A DNA stretch of 52,381 nt, taken from positions 1 to 52,381 of the forward strand of contig NZ_JAGYWA010000013.1 in the NCBI RefSeq assembly GCF_018383905.1. The letters run 5' to 3'. Of the stretch, positions 48,996-52,381 are shown piece by piece. The notes under the pieces are model-generated. The model did no database searches, was not told the origin of the DNA, and worked only from the letters and a program-made list of their open reading frames with translations. Both the position numbers and the translations under genes were made by a program. The DNA is from Flavobacterium branchiicola. Its GTDB lineage: Bacteria; Bacteroidota; Bacteroidia; Flavobacteriales; Flavobacteriaceae. Each line of letters begins with the position of its first letter. Position 1 is the stretch's first letter.

Positions 48996-49020
48996 AAAAC
49001 CGCCTTTTGGGCGGTTTTTG
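48996..49020. terminator. Terminator between fumarase and the PAS gene
   Basis: AAAACCGCC (48996-49004) and GGCGGTTTT (49010-49018) form a short stem, followed by T's, and it works on both strands for the convergent genes. Confidence 0.8.
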
Positions 49021-49059
49021 CTTTTATATACTTTTTGTAATTCTTAAACTGTATTTCTT

Positions 49060-49611
49060 TTAAGCACTTTTAACTTCTTTTTCGAATGCTATGAAATGTG
49101 ATACTTTCCCTTTTAAATTGTAAACAGGGACTGCATCTACACTGCATCTGTACGTTTCTCCATTTTTTTTATAATTATCTAGTGTCTTTTTAAAAGGAAT
49201 ATTTAGCTGAATTGCTTCTTTAATCTCTTCTAAAACAATTTTGGATGTAGCTGGTCCCTGAAATATTTTTGGCGTATGCCCCAAAACTTCATCTTCTTTA
49301 TAGCCAGTCATTCTTCTTATTCCGTTTGAAGCAAAAATAATTTTTAAACTCAAATCTGTAATGAGAACAACTTCATTTTTAATTCTTTCTTCAATTTTCA
49401 GATCTTCCATATTCCAGTAAAACTGATCTGAAATTTCATTGACTTTTTTCAAATCGGCAAAAGTAGATTTTAATTCATTTAAATATAAATAATGAAAATC
49501 CCAGGACATTAGAGGTACTGAATGGCGACAAGAAGTTTCTTTATAATTATTGTCTTTCATCTGAATAATATTAAATGGTACTCTCTCAAAGATAGAAAGA
49601 AAATTCTTCAC
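49060..49611 (-). CDS. PAS-domain protein, LOV-like without photoactive cysteine
   Basis: The 183-residue protein has an N-terminal helical part (about 1-75) and one PAS domain (about 78-180). The segment MTGYKEDEVLGHTPKIFQGP strongly resembles the LOV pattern GYxxxEVLGxNCRFLQGP, but the place of the photoactive cysteine is occupied by P114 (TPKIFQGP). It should therefore not form the flavin-cysteinyl adduct. It has no output domain, so it may act by partner binding. An internal start (MKDNNYKETS, M18) is possible. It is downstream of dinB on the same strand (40 bases). Confidence 0.75.
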   Translation of the reverse strand: MKNFLSIFERVPFNIIQMKDNNYKETSCRHSVPLMSWDFHYLYLNELKSTFADLKKVNEISDQFYWNMEDLKIEERIKNEVVLITDLSLKIIFASNGIRRMTGYKEDEVLGHTPKIFQGPATSKIVLEEIKEAIQLNIPFKKTLDNYKKNGETYRCSVDAVPVYNLKGKVSHFIAFEKEVKSA

Positions 49612-49651
49612 AAAAAAATACTAACGTTCAATTTAAGCAAAAATTAATGTA

Positions 49652-50734
49652 TCAAAATGCAAATTTAAGTTGTACTACTACAGCTTTTCTCTCTTCAATA
49701 TTTAAGTTGTTCAGCGAAATGCCAAGTAAACGAACAGAATCTTTCATTTTTTCCTGATATAATAATTCTTCCACAATTTCCATAATCAGACTTTTATCTG
49801 ATATAAAATAAGGCAGCGTTTTACTTCTGGTCTGTTGAGTAAAATCGCTGTATTTTATTTTCAAAGTAACGGTTTTCCCCGATATTTCATGTTTTTTTAA
49901 TCTTTTTTCTAAAGATGTAGCGATTCTATCCAGCTGTTCGAGCATAAAGATTTCCGAAGATAAATTGACATCAAAGGTATGTTCTGCAGCAACCGATTTG
50001 GTTATACGATGTGGTTTTACTTCACTGTTATGAATACCACGAACGACATTGTAATAAAAAGCCCCCGATTTTCCAAAATGCTTTTCAAGAAACTCCAAAG
50101 ATTTACTTTTTAAATCTGTTCCTGTAAAAATCCCTAACTGATACATTTTTTCTGTAGTTACTTTTCCAACGCCATAAAACTTCCGAATGGGCAATTCTTC
50201 CAAAAACTCCAGAATTTCATCCGGATTAACTGTCTTTTGTCCATTTGGTTTATTGATGTCACTCGCAATTTTAGCCACAAATTTATTGACCGAAATTCCG
50301 GCAGAAGCTGTAAGACCAACTTCGTTCAGGATTCTTTGCCTTATTTCCTGAGCCAATAAACCGGCACTCGGATTTCCTTTTTTGTTTTGAGTAACATCCA
50401 GATAAGCTTCATCTAAAGAAAGCGGTTCAACTAAATCGGTATATTCATGGAAGATTTTATGAATTTTTGAGGAAATCTCTCTATAACGATCAAATCTTGG
50501 TCTGACGAAAATAATCTCGGGGCAATATTTTTTAGCCAAAACGCCACTTATTGCACTGCGAACGCCAAATTTTCTAGCTTCATAACTTGCTGCCGAAACT
50601 ACTCCTCTGTTTTCTGACCCTCCAACTGCGACAGGTTTGCCGCGTAACATTGGATTATCCATCTGCTCGACCGAAGCATAAAAAGCATCCATGTCGATAT
50701 GGATAATTTTGCGATATGTTGGCACATCTGACAT
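49652..50734 (-). CDS. dinB: DNA polymerase IV (Y-family)
   Basis: Pol IV copies past DNA damage such as N2-adducts and alkylated bases. The 360-residue protein has the catalytic motifs HIDMDAFYASVEQ (D14) and PLSLDEAYLDV (D108, E109). The helix-hairpin-helix thumb region and the little-finger domain follow. The C-terminal QLKFAF resembles the sliding-clamp-binding motif of Pol IV. On the minus strand a TAAATTTG box ends only 5 bases before the start codon, so transcription may begin near the ATG, with little or no leader. Confidence 0.95.
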   Translation of the reverse strand: MSDVPTYRKIIHIDMDAFYASVEQMDNPMLRGKPVAVGGSENRGVVSAASYEARKFGVRSAISGVLAKKYCPEIIFVRPRFDRYREISSKIHKIFHEYTDLVEPLSLDEAYLDVTQNKKGNPSAGLLAQEIRQRILNEVGLTASAGISVNKFVAKIASDINKPNGQKTVNPDEILEFLEELPIRKFYGVGKVTTEKMYQLGIFTGTDLKSKSLEFLEKHFGKSGAFYYNVVRGIHNSEVKPHRITKSVAAEHTFDVNLSSEIFMLEQLDRIATSLEKRLKKHEISGKTVTLKIKYSDFTQQTRSKTLPYFISDKSLIMEIVEELLYQEKMKDSVRLLGISLNNLNIEERKAVVVQLKFAF

Positions 50735-50738
50735 TATG

Positions 50739-50746
50739 CAAATTTA
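50739..50746 (-). promoter_or_regulatory. -7 box TAAATTTG directly before dinB
   Basis: On the minus strand the box is a perfect TAnnTTTG but ends only 5 bases before the ATG at 50734. It suggests a leaderless message or a later true start (for example M15). Confidence 0.4.
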
Positions 50747-50841
50747 GAAAGTAAAGCCATAAAAAAGCATCGCAAATAGTTATAAATAATATCAATTTTT
50801 AAAGATTGCAAAAACGATGAGATCAAACCAATTATTCTTTC

Positions 50842-50849
50842 TATTTTTG
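50842..50849 (+). promoter_or_regulatory. -7 box TATTTTTG for the metallophosphatase gene
   Basis: TATTTTTG matches TAnnTTTG and ends 24 bases before the start at 50874. It is on the opposite strand from dinB's own box. Confidence 0.5.
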
Positions 50850-50873
50850 CTTTTCTACACGAAAAATTAAATA

Positions 50874-51608
50874 ATGCGAACATTTGTTATAGGTGACATT
50901 CACGGCGGATTACTTGCACTGGAACAAGTGATAAAAAAAGCCGAAGTCACTACAGAAGATACTCTTATATTTCTAGGCGATTACGTGGATGGCTGGAGTC
51001 AGTCTGCAGAAGTAATCGACTATTTGATTGATTTAAAAAGCAAACAGAACTGCATTTGCATTAGAGGAAATCACGATCAGCTGGCCTTAGAATGGCTTGA
51101 AAACCGTCATGATGACCTTGATGAGGAAATGTGGTATAAACATGGCGGAAAAGCTACAGTAGAGGGCTATTCGAAGATGTCTGAAGAGAAGAAGAAAACG
51201 CATATTGCTTTTTTAGAACAGCTGAAGGATTATTATCTTGATGATGAAAACCGTTTATTTGTTCATGCCGGATTCACTAATTTAAATGGTGTAGTCTGGG
51301 AATACTTTCCGAAATTATTTTACTGGGACAGAACACTCTGGGAAACCGCACTTTCTTTAGACCCAAACTTAACACCTGACGATTTATACTATCCTAAGCG
51401 TTTTACTGTTTATAAAGAAGTTTATATCGGCCATACTCCTGTTACCCGAATTGGACAGACAGTTCCAGTTCAAAAAGCTTGTGTCTGGAATGTGGATACA
51501 GGCGCTGCATTTAAAGGGCCTTTGACGATTATGGACATTGATACCAAAGAATTCTGGCAAAGCGATCCGTTAAATGAATTATATCCTGACGAAAAAGGTA
51601 GGAATTAA
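50874..51608 (+). CDS. Serine/threonine phosphatase-like metallophosphoesterase
   Basis: The 244-residue protein is a cytoplasmic calcineurin-like metal phosphatase. All the metal motifs are present: GDIHGG (D8, H10), GDYVDGW (D36), RGNHD (N66, H67), plus LFVHAGF and the C-terminal YIGHTPV with their histidines. It resembles bacterial PrpA/PrpB-type protein phosphatases or diadenosine tetraphosphatases, and the sequence does not decide between them. It is divergent from dinB. The beta-barrel gene follows 48 bases later, with its own promoter box. Confidence 0.9.
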   Translation: MRTFVIGDIHGGLLALEQVIKKAEVTTEDTLIFLGDYVDGWSQSAEVIDYLIDLKSKQNCICIRGNHDQLALEWLENRHDDLDEEMWYKHGGKATVEGYSKMSEEKKKTHIAFLEQLKDYYLDDENRLFVHAGFTNLNGVVWEYFPKLFYWDRTLWETALSLDPNLTPDDLYYPKRFTVYKEVYIGHTPVTRIGQTVPVQKACVWNVDTGAAFKGPLTIMDIDTKEFWQSDPLNELYPDEKGRN

Positions 51609-51620
51609 TCCATAAAAATT

Positions 51621-51628
51621 TAATTTTG
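51621..51628 (+). promoter_or_regulatory. -7 box TAATTTTG for the beta-barrel protein gene
   Basis: TAATTTTG matches TAnnTTTG and ends 28 bases before the start at 51657. Confidence 0.5.
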
Positions 51629-51656
51629 CATTTTAAAATAATTAATATTTAAGTTT

Positions 51657-52187
51657 ATGAAAAAGGTTATTACACTTTTGTTTTTAGTATCATTCGGATT
51701 TGTTAATGCTCAAAAAGCATTTACAGGAAAAGGAGATGTAAGAGTTAATGTTGGTGCTAATTTACAAGATGGTGGTTCTGGAATTCAAGGATCTGTAGAT
51801 TTTGGTTTAGGAGAAAATTTCTCATTTGGTTTTGTTGCCAATTATTTATTGGGAGTTGATAATTTTACTGGTTTTTACCACGGAAGTTCATCAGCTTACA
51901 ATGATCAAACTCCTGATTTCTCTGATCGTTTTGATGCAAAAGCGAGAATTAATGCTAATTTATCAAGCGTAATTGGAGTAGAGCAATTAGACATTTATCC
52001 AGGTCTAAGTTTAGGTTTACACAATTTTGGAGGTCATGTTGGAGGTCGTTATTTCTTCACAGACGGATTTGGTGTATTTACTGAAGTTGGATTCCCAATT
52101 GCAAAATACGGAAGTAACAATGATCCGTTTTACCATTTAAATAATCAGGCAACTTTCAGTTTAGGAGCTTCTTTTAATTTAAATTAA
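51657..52187 (+). CDS. Outer membrane beta-barrel protein
   Basis: The 176-residue protein has a signal peptide (MKKVITLLFLVSFGFVNAQ). The mature part is made of alternating polar and hydrophobic strands (DVRVNVGANLQDG, GSVDFGLGENFSFGFVANYL, and LSLGLHNFGGHVGGRYFFTD) and ends in N-L-N, a typical terminal strand for barrel assembly. It may be one of the small eight-stranded barrels of the DUF6646 kind, common in Flavobacterium. The function is unknown. It is the last gene before the terminal inverted repeat. Confidence 0.8.
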   Translation: MKKVITLLFLVSFGFVNAQKAFTGKGDVRVNVGANLQDGGSGIQGSVDFGLGENFSFGFVANYLLGVDNFTGFYHGSSSAYNDQTPDFSDRFDAKARINANLSSVIGVEQLDIYPGLSLGLHNFGGHVGGRYFFTDGFGVFTEVGFPIAKYGSNNDPFYHLNNQATFSLGASFNLN

Positions 52188-52255
52188 ACTTAAACCATTT
52201 GGTTTTGCTAAAAAGAAAGTTTTAAAAGGTCAAAAGAAAGAATGGCCATTTATAT

Positions 52256-52381
52256 TGAGTTATCCTGAAAAAGGTTGACTGAATTGATAATATAAAATTA
52301 ATTAAATCGGAACAGAATTGCTTTTGTTCCGATTTATTTTTTTCCATGTTTTCAATTTTACTTGATTTTGCAAATGAGCTT
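52256..52381. repeat. Right terminal copy of the 126-base inverted repeat
   Basis: This is the reverse complement of 2-127 with one mismatch (52286 against 97). It starts immediately after the sequence TATAT at 52251-52255 and runs to the end of the window. The minus-strand frame corresponding to the possible transposase C-terminus ends at 52302. See the left copy for its hairpin. Confidence 0.7.

Noticed and set aside
1..52381. Composite transposon bounded by the terminal repeats
   Set aside because: The enclosed 52 kb is housekeeping chromosome (metG, serS, rsmA, lgt, fumarase), so the repeats more likely mark contig ends than transposon ends.
1..52381. tRNA or rRNA genes
   Set aside because: No cloverleaf-like sequence or rRNA signature was seen by eye in the spacers. 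A tRNAscan run would settle it.

Overview
The window looks like a piece of a Flavobacterium (Bacteroidota, Flavobacteriia) chromosome. The DNA is AT-rich. Many genes are preceded by the Bacteroidota -7 box TAnnTTTG, and secreted proteins carry flavobacterial-type signal peptides. The gene content (split MgtE/RsmA/SerS/Lgt neighbourhood, class I fumarase, GNAT-nitrilase fusion, DUF4286, CDGSH protein, Lys/Cys-rich small proteins) and the dispersed intergenic repeats also fit that group. I see no rRNA, tRNA, CRISPR, prophage or plasmid functions. Both ends of the window are the same 126-base sequence in opposite orientation, so the window is probably one assembly contig bounded by two copies of a repeat, perhaps an insertion sequence.

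Layout. 1-2.2 kb (+): NhaA Na+/H+ antiporter, an ABM-like small protein and a membrane-anchored cytochrome c. 2.2-14.2 kb (-): proC, mgtE, rsmA, a putative lipoprotein, a DUF4286 protein, a TPR protein, lgt and serS, then a lipocalin-like lipoprotein, a patatin/cPLA2-like hydrolase, a membrane protein and a DMP19-like protein. 14.4-18.2 kb (+): small membrane and unknown proteins, a YdeI-like protein, a PhzF isomerase and a DUF2695-type protein, with a region of palindromic and GC-rich repeats at 15.2-15.9 kb. 18.3-19.8 kb (-): a secreted DinB-fold protein and a CDGSH iron-sulfur protein. 20.1-22.2 kb (+): metG. 22.4-23.5 kb: an antitoxin-like orphan and a duplicated structured-RNA element with two short ORFs. 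23.6-30.6 kb (+): EamA transporter, HAD phosphatase plus chloramphenicol-acetyltransferase-like protein, OmpA porin, a large secreted unknown, ferritin, a Lys/Cys-rich small protein and a DUF2461 protein. 30.7-41.6 kb: short SSB (-), GNAT-nitrilase fusion, zinc-ribbon protein, M28 membrane peptidase, TPR and SRPBCC proteins (+), a rhodanese (-) divergent from a MetR-like LysR regulator, GNAT, an epimerase-like protein and a DUF2207 protein. 41.6-45.7 kb (+): an apparent DNA-alkylation-repair group (Ogt-type methyltransferase, DEDDy exonuclease, AlkZ-like protein), then a nucleoside-recognition membrane protein. 45.7-46.5 kb: a tandem array of hairpin repeats next to an HUH (IS200/RAYT-like) transposase. 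46.5-52.2 kb: a lipoprotein, fumarase, a PAS protein, DNA polymerase IV, a metallophosphatase and an outer-membrane beta-barrel protein.

Most of the window is ordinary chromosomal housekeeping. The two places that deserve attention are (a) the pair of about 76-79-nt structured RNAs at 22.75-23.26 kb, whose stems differ by a compensatory base-pair change and whose hairpin loops are both GNRA, and (b) the REP-like array at 45.7-46.0 kb, with an exact 82-bp period, beside a single-domain Y1 transposase that has no matching right end. All functional calls come from reading the sequence and recalling families. No database search was possible.
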